A stretch of DNA of 64,000 bases from contig DUSI01000004.1 of assembly GCA_012842685.1 (NCBI GenBank), positions 1 to 64,000 of the forward strand, given 5' to 3'. The position numbers and the translations under genes are program-made. Below the pieces are notes generated by a model, which saw only the letters and a program-made list of their open reading frames with translations, ran no database searches and was not told the DNA's origin. Origin of the DNA: Candidatus Fermentithermobacillaceae bacterium (GTDB lineage Bacteria > Bacillota > Sulfobacillia > Fermentithermobacillales > Fermentithermobacillaceae). This document shows, piece by piece, positions 1-11,624 of this stretch (position 1 is its first letter; every line of letters starts with the position of its first letter).

Positions 1-83
1 AAGTTTCCCCGCCTCCTAGCAAGAATCGCACCTCCGAAACTTGGCTCGTTACGGAGTGCTTCTTCGAGGGGGTGGGGGATTTT

Positions 84-473
84 TCATCCGGCCCTAATGG
101 CGGATTTTACAACCGGCCGTAACAAACGACCTTCTTCGACGGTCTTCACATACAGGTAGTTGTACCTTTTTCTCGCGTATTCCTCCAGCGCCAGATAGAG
201 CCTGGTCCCAATACCCCTCCTGTGGTAGGCCTTCTTGACACCCATGCAATGTATCTCGCCGGTTTCCGGACTGCTCTCTCTCAGGGTGATAAACCCGACT
301 ACTTCCCGACCGATCCTCGCTACCCACAAGGGTAAGCTCTTTGATTCTTCGATGAACGCCTTGGTGCTTTCGGGAAGCCCGAACCAGTCCGGCAAGTCCA
401 AGAGCACTTCCGACGCTATCCTTGACTTTACCTCCGGGTCTTGAACTTGTTCGATCGTGAGACAGTCTTGCAT
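84..473 (-). CDS. GNAT family N-acetyltransferase
   Basis: Predicted acetyl-CoA-dependent N-acetyltransferase of about 129 residues; the substrate cannot be told from sequence. The core shows the GNAT pattern: a strand ending in GFITLRE, then a HCMGV strand and the acetyl-CoA pyrophosphate loop RRGIGT followed by a helix. The frame opens five codons further upstream, but those codons contain the Shine-Dalgarno GGGAGGT (minus strand of 480-486), so ATG at 473 is the likely start. It is a single gene facing left at the window edge, divergent from the transporter at 736. Nothing is recognisable in bases 1-83. Confidence 0.8.
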   Translation of the reverse strand: MQDCLTIEQVQDPEVKSRIASEVLLDLPDWFGLPESTKAFIEESKSLPLWVARIGREVVGFITLRESSPETGEIHCMGVKKAYHRRGIGTRLYLALEEYARKRYNYLYVKTVEEGRLLRPVVKSAIRAG

Positions 474-488
474 GTAAGTACCTCCCAA

Positions 489-735
489 GAAAGATAAGCC
501 GGGGTCACCTGAAACCGTGAAGTCCTACCGGGTGTACGGTCCTCCTCTCACTCTCTATCACTTCAACCAATAGATCGTCACACCTCCAGATGGAGAGACG
601 AATACCGCGGGAACGGCGAGAGCTCCGAGAAACCATACTCGTGGAGGCCGGAGACTCGGTCAGAGCGCAAGTCAGGTAGAATATGTGATGGGCGTCATCT
701 GAGCCTTCATACCCAGACTAAAGGAAGTGTGTGTA
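489..735. other. Divergent intergenic region
   Basis: About 240 bases separate the leftward acetyltransferase from the rightward iron transporter, so promoters for both should lie here. A TAGAAT hexamer at 677-682 could be a -10 box for the transporter, but no convincing -35 stands at the right distance. I find no tRNA, no clear riboswitch core and no coding frame. Confidence 0.4.
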
Positions 736-1617
736 TTGAGTAACGGAGCGATAGACGCCGATACGCTTAGGTTCTTGGAGAAAGCCCAAGAAAACGAGAT
801 AACGGAGCACCACATCTACTCGCGATTGGCCTCGTACGTGAAGGACGAGCACAACAGCCAGGTTCTCAGAAGGATCGCCCAGGACGAGCTCAAGCATCAC
901 GACGCGCTCAAGAGGTTTACCGGCGTCGACAAGAGGCCAAACCCTCTCAAGGTACGCCTTTACACCCTTATCTCGCTGGTTTTCGGCATTACTTTCGGCA
1001 TAAAGCTCATGGAGAAAGGGGAAAAAGGCGCGGAGAGGCTCTACCGGGACCTGGCAGGCCAGGTTCCGGAGTTTAGGCGGATAGCCGAGGAAGAAGACAG
1101 CCACGAAAGAGATCTGGTGGGGATAATCGAAGAGGAACGCCTCCAGTTTGTGGGCTCCATGGTCCTAGGCCTGAACGATGCCCTGGTAGAGCTCACCGGA
1201 ACTCTAGCGGGTCTCACATTTGCCCTCAAGAACACCCGCCTCACAGCCCTGGCAGGCCTCATCACGGGTATAGCCGCTTCGCTCTCAATGGCGGCCTCAG
1301 AGTACCTTTCGGCAAGGACCGAGGAGGATAACGCCAGAGCCCTGAAGTCTGCGTTTTACACTGGAGGCGCCTACGTGTTCACAGTCGCGTGTCTGGTACT
1401 TCCCTATCTCGTGCTCTCCAACTACATACTGAGCCTCGCGTTTACGATCCTTGCGGCGATACTCATAATACTCGTCTTCAACTTCTACATCTCGGTGGCC
1501 AAAGATCTCCCCTTCAAGGAGAGGTTCCTCGAGATGGCCGCCATAAGCCTCGGGGTCGCGGGCATTTCCTTCGTGATCGGGTACCTCGTCAGGCTATTCC
1601 TCGGGGTCGATGTTTGA
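736..1617 (+). CDS. Ferritin-like/VIT1-CCC1 family iron transporter fusion
   Basis: About 293 residues. The first 130 or so residues form a ferritin/rubrerythrin-like four-helix domain, with Glu/His motifs EHHIYSRL, ELKHHDAL and EEDSHERDL. The rest is a VIT1/CCC1 membrane domain with about five hydrophobic helices, including the family-type stretch MAASEYLSARTE. Family members move Fe2+ or Mn2+; the soluble domain is presumed to bind the metal before or after transport. The start is chosen as TTG at 736, eight bases after AAAGGAAG; a GTG at 727 overlaps that ribosome site. It converges on bacterioferritin, which fits a shared role in iron handling. The direction of transport is not shown by sequence. 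Confidence 0.85.
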   Translation: MSNGAIDADTLRFLEKAQENEITEHHIYSRLASYVKDEHNSQVLRRIAQDELKHHDALKRFTGVDKRPNPLKVRLYTLISLVFGITFGIKLMEKGEKGAERLYRDLAGQVPEFRRIAEEEDSHERDLVGIIEEERLQFVGSMVLGLNDALVELTGTLAGLTFALKNTRLTALAGLITGIAASLSMAASEYLSARTEEDNARALKSAFYTGGAYVFTVACLVLPYLVLSNYILSLAFTILAAILIILVFNFYISVAKDLPFKERFLEMAAISLGVAGISFVIGYLVRLFLGVDV

Positions 1618-1630
1618 GACAAGAAACATA

Positions 1631-1655
1631 AGGGGCTGTGGTTCCACAGCCCCCT
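1631..1655. terminator. Bidirectional terminator hairpin
   Basis: A near-perfect GC-rich inverted repeat, GGGGCTGTGG then CCACAGCCCC with a tiny loop, lies between two convergent genes (iron transporter and bacterioferritin). There is no strong T tract on either side, so efficiency is uncertain. Confidence 0.6.
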
Positions 1656-1676
1656 GGATAGACTTGCCCGAAAGAG

Positions 1677-2153
1677 TTACTCTTCTTCTCCGACCTGGGT
1701 CGAGAGGAAGATAGGCAGGGACATCTGCTCGACCTGGTCGAGGAGTTCCTCGAGTTCATCGATGTGGCGGTCTTCGTCGTTCAGGATGTCTACGAGCATG
1801 TCCCGCGTCGCATGGTCGCCTACTTCAGCGGCTAGGGCGATTGCCTCGTTGTAGTCCTTGATCGCACGCTCCTCGGCCTCGCGGTCATATTCCAGCTGCT
1901 TCGGGACGTCTTCTCCGATATGGATCTTGCCGAGGTTTGTCACGATGGGCTTCCCGCCGAGGAATAGGATCCTCCCGATAAGCTTTTCGGCATGCCTCAT
2001 CTCCTGTATCGAGCGCTTTTCGAAGCTCTCATGGAGCTTGCCGTAACCCCAATCCGCGCACATCTCCGCGTGCACTATGTACTGGTTGATGGCTGCAAGC
2101 TCGTCGGCAAGCAAGGCGTTGAGTTTATCGATGAGTTTGGGATCTCCCTTCAT
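1677..2153 (-). CDS. bfr: Bacterioferritin
   Basis: 158 residues, the usual family length. It stores iron as a ferric mineral in a 24-subunit shell. All ferroxidase ligands of the family are present at the canonical positions: E18, E51, H54, E94, E127 and H130. The haem ligand M52 is also present in QEMRHAEKL, so this looks like a true haem-binding bacterioferritin. AAGGAGG lies seven bases before ATG. It is transcribed alone, with a plausible promoter upstream, and divergent from cutA. Confidence 0.95.
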   Translation of the reverse strand: MKGDPKLIDKLNALLADELAAINQYIVHAEMCADWGYGKLHESFEKRSIQEMRHAEKLIGRILFLGGKPIVTNLGKIHIGEDVPKQLEYDREAEERAIKDYNEAIALAAEVGDHATRDMLVDILNDEDRHIDELEELLDQVEQMSLPIFLSTQVGEEE

Positions 2154-2176
2154 AGGTGTGCCTCCTTATTCTGAGG

Positions 2177-2206
2177 ATAAAACTGGCATCCGATGGCTCT
2201 AAGCAA
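2177..2206 (-). promoter_or_regulatory. Putative sigma-A promoter of bfr
   Basis: On the minus strand TTGCTT (2201-2206) is followed after 18 bases by TTTTAT (2177-2182), just upstream of the bfr ribosome site. I see no clear Fur or PerR box. Confidence 0.35.
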
Positions 2207-2335
2207 GTAATACTACTCTGCGGCTCCTCGTTCCTCCTGATTTCCAGCACGTGTTCACGATCTTCTCCGCGCACACCCCTTCTTATTCGCGGGCCCTTCG
2301 ATCCAGCCTTACCAGGGTTCAGGGCAACTGTCGCC

Positions 2336-2341
2336 TATAAT
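2336..2341 (+). promoter_or_regulatory. Putative -10 box of cutA
   Basis: A perfect TATAAT stands 20 bases upstream of the cutA start codon. No good -35 hexamer is visible at 16-18 bases spacing, so the promoter is tentative. Confidence 0.35.
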
Positions 2342-2360
2342 AGACCCGGGGGGTATCGAT

Positions 2361-2681
2361 ATGGGTGGATATGGGATAGTCATGACGACGTTTCCAGATG
2401 AGGAACAGGCGAGGCACGTGATAGAGGAGATCGTCAAACGCAAACTGGCCGCCTGCATCCAGGAGATCAAGATAAAGAGCCATTACACCTGGAAAGGCAA
2501 TCTCTGCCATGACGATGAGATCCTGGTGCTGCTTAAGACCAGAAAAGAGCTATACGCTGAACTCGAAAGGACGCTCCTGGAACTCCATCCGTACGAAACG
2601 CCAGAGATATTGCTCGTGGATGTCGAAAAGGGAAGCGCCGCCTATTTGGCCTGGATAGATGATGAGACGCGCGAGCCGTGA
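2361..2681 (+). CDS. cutA: Divalent-cation tolerance protein CutA
   Basis: 106 residues, the standard size for this trimeric ferredoxin-fold protein. Family features are the opening strand IVMTTFPDEEQA, LAACIQEIKIKSHYTWKG, and HPYETPEILLVDV near the C-terminus. The family is linked to copper and divalent metal tolerance, but its molecular function is unsettled. A GGGGGG ribosome site lies seven bases before ATG. Its position next to bacterioferritin and the VIT1-type transporter suggests a metal-handling neighbourhood. Confidence 0.92.
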   Translation: MGGYGIVMTTFPDEEQARHVIEEIVKRKLAACIQEIKIKSHYTWKGNLCHDDEILVLLKTRKELYAELERTLLELHPYETPEILLVDVEKGSAAYLAWIDDETREP

Positions 2682-2823
2682 TTGCGATCGCTGCTGCCGC
2701 GTAGTGACGAACCGGTCCACGGCGCCAAGAGGCTCTCAGAAAGGATAAGAGACGCTCTGTGCCCTAGCCTTTTCGGTTGTCCGTCACGATATGTTCGATC
2801 CCTTGTTTGGACGGTACCTCAGT

Positions 2824-3669
2824 CTACCCGGTTCGCCTGGCCGCAACCGCCAACCAGTCTCCGGCGCCTGTATATGGGGTGCCCGTAAGGTCGTCCCAAA
2901 CCTTTTCGACGACAAACCCTGCCGCCTTGAGCACGGGCTCAAGCGTCTCCATGGAGTAGTCGTGGTACCAGTTCCGGTAGACCTTGAGGCCCATTTCATC
3001 AATGACGATATACTGGTCCAGCCAGACGTCCTTTTCGGGATAGTCATAGCCTTGTTCGAGAACCAGGTGCCTACCCGGCCTCCAGAAGCCGCCGTCGCTA
3101 AGATACCACCTATTGGAGATACCCTTCTTAGTACGGAGCGTTCTGGTGGTCACATCGAAGATGAAGACTCCACCCGCTTTCAGGGCACGGCAGACCGCTC
3201 GTAGAAGCTTGTCACGCATCTCATTCGAAAACACGCACAGCTCCCCGTATATCTGGATGGCAACGTCAAACTCATGCTCGAAGTCCATGTCGAGGAAGTT
3301 CATATGCCGGTAATCTATGTCGAGGCCGGCTTGGGCTGCAGAGTTGCGGGCATAGTCAAGCGATCGCTCAGAAGTATCGACCCCCACAACGCGGGCCCCG
3401 CGCCGTGCCATCCGCTCCGCATACAGTCCGGGTCCACACCCAAGGTCAAGCACCCTGAGTCCTTCTCGGAGGAAACCTGAGGCGAAGAGATGGTCGATGG
3501 TAGCGTCAATGATCTCCGGACGGCGGCTTGCCGCGTCGTGGCTTGGATCGAGATGCGCCTTCAGCATCGATTTCGATATGTGAGGATCGTCCCAGAACCT
3601 CGGCTCGCCCGGCTCGAAGAGGGGCGGCTTCCTGCATAGCCGGGCTATGTAGTCAACCAGTTCTTTCAA
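2824..3669 (-). CDS. Class I SAM-dependent methyltransferase
   Basis: Up to 281 residues. The SAM-binding core is clear: motif I VLDLGCGPGLYAERMA, the acidic strand end VVGVDTSERS, and motif IV-like FDVAIQIYGELCVF. A variable N-terminal helical part (about 70 residues) precedes the Rossmann fold. The substrate is unknown. The start is uncertain: TTG at 3669 sits directly against GGAGG (3670-3674), leaving no spacer. CTG at 3660 has a nine-base spacer and may be the real start. It converges on cutA; I see no terminator in the 142 bases between them. Confidence 0.8.
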   Translation of the reverse strand: MKELVDYIARLCRKPPLFEPGEPRFWDDPHISKSMLKAHLDPSHDAASRRPEIIDATIDHLFASGFLREGLRVLDLGCGPGLYAERMARRGARVVGVDTSERSLDYARNSAAQAGLDIDYRHMNFLDMDFEHEFDVAIQIYGELCVFSNEMRDKLLRAVCRALKAGGVFIFDVTTRTLRTKKGISNRWYLSDGGFWRPGRHLVLEQGYDYPEKDVWLDQYIVIDEMGLKVYRNWYHDYSMETLEPVLKAAGFVVEKVWDDLTGTPYTGAGDWLAVAARRTG

Positions 3670-3816
3670 CCTCCGTCACCCACACACTATACCGCATTAT
3701 GAAACCCATTGAGATTCTTGATAGACGTAATGTTGTTTGTGAACAGACTCGCCATACCTGCAACTTCTGTTTCGGTAAGCATTCCTGCACCCCAGCAAAC
3801 TCAGTAGAATCAAGGC

Positions 3817-5253
3817 TTACAGACGCGACATTAGGACGACACATTCAACATGGGGCGTCATGGGGAACATGTCAACCGGTTGTACCCACTTTGGACGGTA
3901 CCCTTCGGCCCTCAGCGTGATAAGGTCTCTGGCCAGAGTGGAAGGATTGCATGATACATACACAATGGCAGGCGGTCTGGACCGGGCTATCGCCACAAGG
4001 GCCTCTTCTTCGGCGCCGCCTCTCGGAGGATCCAGGATCACCGCTTGAGGCCGGCCGAATCGCCTGAGCAGGGACCCGAGGACCCTCTCAGCTTTGCCCT
4101 CGTAGAACCTAACGTTTTCTATGCCGTTCAGCCGGGCGTTTGCCCTTGCGTCCCGTACGGCGTCACCGACTTCTTCGATGCCTATCGCCAAGGCGGCGCG
4201 CTGGGCCGCGAAGAGCGTGATGGTACCGATACCCGAGTATACGTCGAACACGAGCCCACCGTCTAAGGATGCCGCATCCAGCGCGATCTTGTACAACCTG
4301 GCCGCTTGGGGTGAGTTGACCTGGTAGAAAGAAAGAGGCGATATGCGGAACCTGAGGCGCCCCAGCTCATCGTCTCCAAACAGGTCTTCAATGTGATACC
4401 GGCCCCGGAGCACCTTGTTTTTCTGGCCCAGTATGATGTTTGTGCGGTCCGTGTTGGTATTCAGGACAACGCTGACCAGACCATCCAGTCCCTCCATGAG
4501 GGATGACGCAAGTCCCGCTTCTCCGGGCAGAGAATAGCCGTTTGCGACGACGACCGCCATGCGCTCTCCGGTACCGGGCGCCACCCGCGCCATAAGGTGC
4601 CTGATGAGGCCCCTGCCGGTCCGTTCATCGTAGATGGTGTACTTCCGGCTCCTCACTTCATCCAGCATCCGGGAGATGACGTCCCTCGCCAGGGGATGCT
4701 CCAGCTGGCACTCCTCACTCGGGACCACTTCATGCGTGTAAGGCTTGTAGAAACCCGCGACTACTCGTCCGCGCTGGACCGCCACCGGTACTTCTACCTT
4801 GTTCCTGTAGCCGGTGATATCGGGAGACGGCAGGCAATCTCTCACTTCGCAGTCCTCTATGTGGGCAATCCTTGAGAGTGCTTCGACCACTATGCGCTTT
4901 TTCCACTCGAGCTGGAGGGGGTAGGAGATATGTTGCCAGGAACACCCGCCACAGTGGTGCGCGACCGGGCAGACTTCGGCCGCCCTTCCCGGGCCTTCTT
5001 CCAACAGAGACACAAGCTGCCCGCGCATGTAGTTCTTCTTGCGCTCGATGACGGAGAACTCGACTACGTCGCCGGGGACAGTGCCCGAGACGAAAACCGC
5101 CATGCCTTCATCGGGTCCTCCGAGCACCCGGCCAACTCCCTCTCCTCTGTGGTTAAGTCCAGTTATCCTGGCCCGGTGGAGGGAGCGGCTGGAGCCGGCC
5201 TTGGACGGAGAAGGCATGGCTTCCTTTCGCCCCTTAGACGATTCCTTACTCAC
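3817..5253 (-). CDS. rlmD: 23S rRNA (uracil-5)-methyltransferase, RlmD/RumA family
   Basis: About 478 residues. It methylates C5 of a uridine in RNA (U1939-type in 23S rRNA for RlmD; Gram-positive homologues can act on two sites). An N-terminal TRAM domain (about residues 25-90) precedes the iron-sulfur motif CPVAHHCGGC, with the fourth Cys in PSEECQLEHP. The C-terminal methyltransferase domain has LDPPRGG and the catalytic Cys in YVSCNPSTLARDL. The start GTG at 5253 overlaps the murB stop, so translation is probably coupled; an internal ATG at MPSPSK would remove a short basic tail. Which uridine is modified cannot be told. Confidence 0.88.
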   Translation of the reverse strand: MSKESSKGRKEAMPSPSKAGSSRSLHRARITGLNHRGEGVGRVLGGPDEGMAVFVSGTVPGDVVEFSVIERKKNYMRGQLVSLLEEGPGRAAEVCPVAHHCGGCSWQHISYPLQLEWKKRIVVEALSRIAHIEDCEVRDCLPSPDITGYRNKVEVPVAVQRGRVVAGFYKPYTHEVVPSEECQLEHPLARDVISRMLDEVRSRKYTIYDERTGRGLIRHLMARVAPGTGERMAVVVANGYSLPGEAGLASSLMEGLDGLVSVVLNTNTDRTNIILGQKNKVLRGRYHIEDLFGDDELGRLRFRISPLSFYQVNSPQAARLYKIALDAASLDGGLVFDVYSGIGTITLFAAQRAALAIGIEEVGDAVRDARANARLNGIENVRFYEGKAERVLGSLLRRFGRPQAVILDPPRGGAEEEALVAIARSRPPAIVYVSCNPSTLARDLITLRAEGYRPKWVQPVDMFPMTPHVECVVLMSRL

Positions 5254-6190
5254 GCGGATCCTCGCCTATCACGACTATCTCGGGTTCGAGGTCCACGCCA
5301 TAGGTGGCTTTCACTTTTTCCTGGATTATCCTCATGAGGGTCAAGACCTCGGAAGCCGTAGCTCCTCCCGTGTTCACGATAAACCCGGCGTGTTTGGGAG
5401 ATATCTGTGCGGCTCCAACCTTGAACCCCTTGAGCCCCAGCTCCTGTATCATAGACCCCACGTAATACCCGGGTGGGCGCCTGAAAGCGCTTCCCGCCGA
5501 GGGGAGGTCCAGGGGTTGTTTGGCCTCTCGTTCGGCGCTGCGGGTATCCATGACCGACTTGATCGCGGCCTTGTCCCCAGGCACCAGCCGGAGCTCGGCA
5601 GACAGGATCAAGAGGTCGTCCCTCTCTGTAAACAGCGAGTGCCTGTACGAAAAGCGAAGTTCTTCGGCGGGCAGCCAGCGGATCTCGCCCTCGGGGAAAG
5701 CCACTTCCACGCGTTTCACAAGCGAGGCGATGTCTCCTCCGTATGCTCCCGCGTTCATGGTTATGGCACCGCCGACGCTGCCAGGGATCCCCACGGCCCA
5801 CTCCAGGCCCGAGAGACCCGCCTCAAGGGCAGCTTCAACCACGTTCGGCAGGAGGGTTCCTGCTTTCACGTGGAGGGTTACATCATCTATCCGCCTTATC
5901 CCGGAAAAGCCCGGGGCGAGTTTCACGACGCACCCGCGGACTCCTCCGTCCTTGACGAGAAGGTTTGTCCCGTTTCCGATTATGTAGCACGGGATCGACT
6001 GTTCCCTGCACTTCACCCACGCCGCGACTACGTCGTGTTCATCGGACGGGAGCACCAAGAGGTCGCAGGGACCGCCTATCCGAAACGAGGTATGTAGTGA
6101 CATGGGCTCGTTATAGAGGACTCGAGAACCGTGCAGCACAGAAGTCACTTCGTCGAAGTCCCACTTCCCCTGCGCCTCACCGGTAGCCAT
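5246..6190 (-). CDS. murB: UDP-N-acetylenolpyruvoylglucosamine reductase
   Basis: 314 residues. FAD-dependent, NADPH-using reductase that turns UDP-GlcNAc-enolpyruvate into UDP-MurNAc, the second committed step of peptidoglycan precursor synthesis. The FAD-binding region shows TSFRIGGPCDLLV and GNGTNLLV. The glycine-rich GSVGGAITMNAGAYGG, the substrate-side YRHSLF, the proton-donor segment AGSAFRRP and the C-terminal EPEIVVIGE are all present. It is separate from the other mur genes, as is common. It overlaps the downstream rlmD-like gene by eight bases. Confidence 0.95.
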   Translation of the reverse strand: MATGEAQGKWDFDEVTSVLHGSRVLYNEPMSLHTSFRIGGPCDLLVLPSDEHDVVAAWVKCREQSIPCYIIGNGTNLLVKDGGVRGCVVKLAPGFSGIRRIDDVTLHVKAGTLLPNVVEAALEAGLSGLEWAVGIPGSVGGAITMNAGAYGGDIASLVKRVEVAFPEGEIRWLPAEELRFSYRHSLFTERDDLLILSAELRLVPGDKAAIKSVMDTRSAEREAKQPLDLPSAGSAFRRPPGYYVGSMIQELGLKGFKVGAAQISPKHAGFIVNTGGATASEVLTLMRIIQEKVKATYGVDLEPEIVVIGEDPRE

Positions 6191-6235
6191 GCCACGCCCC
6201 TCCTTGCATCCACATATCAGGTTATGCCCCGAGCA

Positions 6236-7681
6236 CTAAGATAGTATCTTCTCCTTCAACATTATGTTCACCTTTGCCGGGTTAGCCCTTCCCTTGGTAG
6301 CCTTCATGACCTGCCCGACCAGAAACCCGATGGCCTTTTCCTTACCATTCCTGACGTCTTGGACGGGCCCGGGGTTCGCGGCGATGACCTGTTCGATGAT
6401 GGCGAGAAGTTCTCCCTCGTCAGAAACCTGCCTAAGCCCTTCCTCTTCCACGACGACCGAAGGGCTCTTGCCGGTCTCGATCGTCTTTACGAGGACGTCT
6501 TTGGCTATCTTCCCGCTGATGGTCCCCGCCTTAATGAGTTCCAGGAGCTCGACGAGGTTTTCGGGTGTAACCGGTATCTCCTCATACGTAAGGCCCGCGC
6601 GGTTCATGTATCCCAGTACTTCTCCCATGATCCAGTTGGCCGCCATCTTGGGCTCCGCGCCTTTCTCCACACACTTCTCGAAGAAGGAGCAGAGGTTCGG
6701 GTCAAGGGTAAGCACCTGGGCATCGTACTCGGTGAGACCGAGTTTCTCCGTGTAGTAGGCCGCGATCTCGTCGGGAAGACGGGGCATGTTGTCGCGGACT
6801 TCCCGGATGAAAGCCTCGTCCAAGACAAGAGGCGGCAGATCCGGCTCGGGGAAGTACCTGTAGTCTTCGCTCGTCTCTTTAGCCCGCATCGGACGGGTTA
6901 CGTTCTTGGCTTCGTCCCAGTGCCTGGTCTCCCGGACCACTCTCTCTCCCGCCTCGAGGGCCGCCACTTGACGCTCGAACTCGTAGGAAAGGGCTTTCAC
7001 CACAGCCCTGAAAGAGCTCAGGTTCTTTATCTCAACAGGCACGCCCGGCCGGGTAGAGCCCGTCGGCCGCACGGAGATATTGCAGTCAACCCTCATTGAG
7101 CCCTCTTCCATCTTCACGTCGGACACACCGGCAAAGCGCAGGGTCCGCTGGAGCTTCTCGAGGTACTGCCTTGCCTCTTCGGGAGAGGCGATATCCGGCT
7201 CCGAGACTATCTCTATGAGAGGTACTCCGGAGCGGTTGAAGTCGATGAGCGAGTATCCGGCGGTCGTGATGTCGTCCCCGGCGTGGATGGATTTCCCCGT
7301 GTCTTCCTCCAGGTGGATCCGCCGGATCCTTATCCTCTTCTTGGGCTCGGAGATCTCTATGGACCCGTCCTGAGCGAGGGGCGTACGGTACTGGGTTATC
7401 TGGTACCCCTTCGTGAGGTCCGGGTAGAAGTAGTTCTTCCTGTCAAATCCGCTCTCCAGGTTTATCTTGGCCCCAAGTCCCAGGGCGGCCCGCAGGGCAA
7501 GCTTGACAGCTTCCAGGTTCGGAACAGGAAGGGCCCCCGGAAGCCCGAGACACACGGGGCACACGTTGGTGTTTGGGGGATCTCCAAACCGTGTCGAGCA
7601 GCGGCAGAACATCTTGCTGCGCGTCAGAAGCTCCACGTGGACCTCGAGTCCGACGGTCATCTCATAGGCTTTCTCAGTCAA
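6236..7681 (-). CDS. gatB: Asp/Glu-tRNA amidotransferase subunit B
   Basis: About 481 residues. GatB binds misacylated Glu-tRNA(Gln) or Asp-tRNA(Asn) and activates it for transamidation. Diagnostic segments are [11 protein letters not shown], zinc-type cysteines in FCRCSTRFG and [28 protein letters not shown], and the C-terminal YqeY-like tail ending [12 protein letters not shown]. The frame is open upstream to 7741. TTG at 7681 aligns with the usual family N-terminus, lies ten bases after GAGGAG, and overlaps the gatA stop, so it is taken as start. Confidence 0.95.
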   Translation of the reverse strand: MTEKAYEMTVGLEVHVELLTRSKMFCRCSTRFGDPPNTNVCPVCLGLPGALPVPNLEAVKLALRAALGLGAKINLESGFDRKNYFYPDLTKGYQITQYRTPLAQDGSIEISEPKKRIRIRRIHLEEDTGKSIHAGDDITTAGYSLIDFNRSGVPLIEIVSEPDIASPEEARQYLEKLQRTLRFAGVSDVKMEEGSMRVDCNISVRPTGSTRPGVPVEIKNLSSFRAVVKALSYEFERQVAALEAGERVVRETRHWDEAKNVTRPMRAKETSEDYRYFPEPDLPPLVLDEAFIREVRDNMPRLPDEIAAYYTEKLGLTEYDAQVLTLDPNLCSFFEKCVEKGAEPKMAANWIMGEVLGYMNRAGLTYEEIPVTPENLVELLELIKAGTISGKIAKDVLVKTIETGKSPSVVVEEEGLRQVSDEGELLAIIEQVIAANPGPVQDVRNGKEKAIGFLVGQVMKATKGRANPAKVNIMLKEKILS

Positions 7682-9199
7682 CAGGCTCACACTCCTCGGC
7701 GAGAAGGAGGTTCCTCCGCATCTGGGCCGACTTCTCCTCAAGCTCCTCCTTCACGAACGACTCTACCGCGTAGGCAGCTGCGAGAACGGTCTCTTCGTCA
7801 AAAGGCTTGCCTATGATCTGAAGCCCACAGGGCATCTCCTTGCCCGCTCCATCCGGGATCTCAGCGAACCCGCAGGGCACCGACACCGCCGGAAGCCCGG
7901 CGAGGTTTATCGAGACCGTCATAACGTCTGCCATGTACCTGGTCATCGGATCTTCGGATTCTTCGCCTATCTTGAAAGCCACGGTCGGGGTGGTCGGCGA
8001 AAGCAGCACGTCGTAGGACTGGAAAGCGCGTTCAAAGTCTCTCCTAATCAGGGTACGGATCTTCGCCGCCCTCAGGTAGTAGGCTTCGTACTGGTCTGCC
8101 GAAAGCGCGAAAGTGCCGAGCATGATCCGCCTGCGCACTTCGGGCCCGAAGCCTTCTCCCCGCGTTTCCCGGTACATGTCGAGGTACCCCTTGCCCCGCT
8201 TGGAGAGTCCGTACCTCACCCCGTCGAACCTCGATAGGTTCGAGGAAGCCTCGGCTGGCGCTATCACATAGTAGACATCCAGGGCGTATGCGAGGGAAGG
8301 TAGCGACGTTTCTTCCACGATGACGCCCATCCCGGCGAGCCTCTCGAGGGCGCTATAGAACGCAGATTTCACTCCTTCTGAGACTCCAAAGCCCAGAAGC
8401 TCTTTGGGCACGCCGGCTCTTAGCCCCTTGACCGGTCGTTCCAGACGCTTGCTCCACGGCACGACGGGTCTATCTGAGGACGTGGCGTCGGCAGGGTCGA
8501 ATCCGGCCATGGCCTCCAAGACCAGCGCAGCGTCGCGGACATCCCTGGCGAACGGGCCTATCTGGTCGAGGGAAGACGCGAAAGCCACAAGTCCGTACCG
8601 GGATACGCGTCCGTAGGTAGGCTTCAGACCCACGATGCCCGTAAACGCGGCGGGTTGTCTTATGGAACCGCCGGTGTCGGATCCCAAAGCGACGGTTGAA
8701 AGCCCCGCCGCGACCGCTGCCGCCGAACCGCCGCTGGACCCGCCCGGAGCTCTGTCGGTATCCCAAGGGTTCCTGGTAACCATGAACGCCGAGCGCTCTG
8801 TGGAAGAGCCCATGGCGAACTCGTCCATGTTGGTCTTCCCCGTGATGACCGCGCCCTGCTCGATGAGCCGCGCCACGGCGGTCGCGGTATAGGGAGATAT
8901 GTAGCCATCAAGGATCTTGGAGGCGCACGTGCAAGCCGTGCCCCTCAGGTTGAGGTTGTCCTTCAGGGCGCAAGGCACTCCTGCCAGGATACCCGGGTCT
9001 TCGCCGCCGGCGATCTTGGCGTCCACCCTAGAGGCAGCGATCCTGGCCTCTGCCTCAAGCACGCTGAGGAATGAGCAAATCGAGGGGTCAACTTCAGCTA
9101 TCCTCGAAAGGTGGGCTTCAAGGACTTCTTGGGCGGAGACTTCCTTGGCCTTAACTTTCTCCGAGATTTCCCATGCGCTGAGTTCCCAGAGTTCCACCC

Positions 9200-9203
<4 letters not shown>
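7674..9203 (-). CDS. gatA: Asp/Glu-tRNA amidotransferase subunit A
   Basis: About 509 residues. Amidase-signature enzyme that releases ammonia from glutamine for tRNA-dependent amidation. The Ser-cisSer-Lys triad region is intact: Lys in CALKDNLN, cis-Ser in [15 protein letters not shown], and nucleophile Ser in [14 protein letters not shown], followed by [14 protein letters not shown]. The frame extends 25 codons further upstream, but ATG at 9203 overlaps the gatC stop as ATGA and gives the normal N-terminus, so it is preferred. It is the middle gene of gatC-gatA-gatB. Confidence 0.96.

Positions 9204-11624
<2,421 letters not shown>

Noticed and set aside
489-735. Metal riboswitch before the iron transporter
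   Set aside because: Some short stems can be drawn, but I could not match any known riboswitch core.
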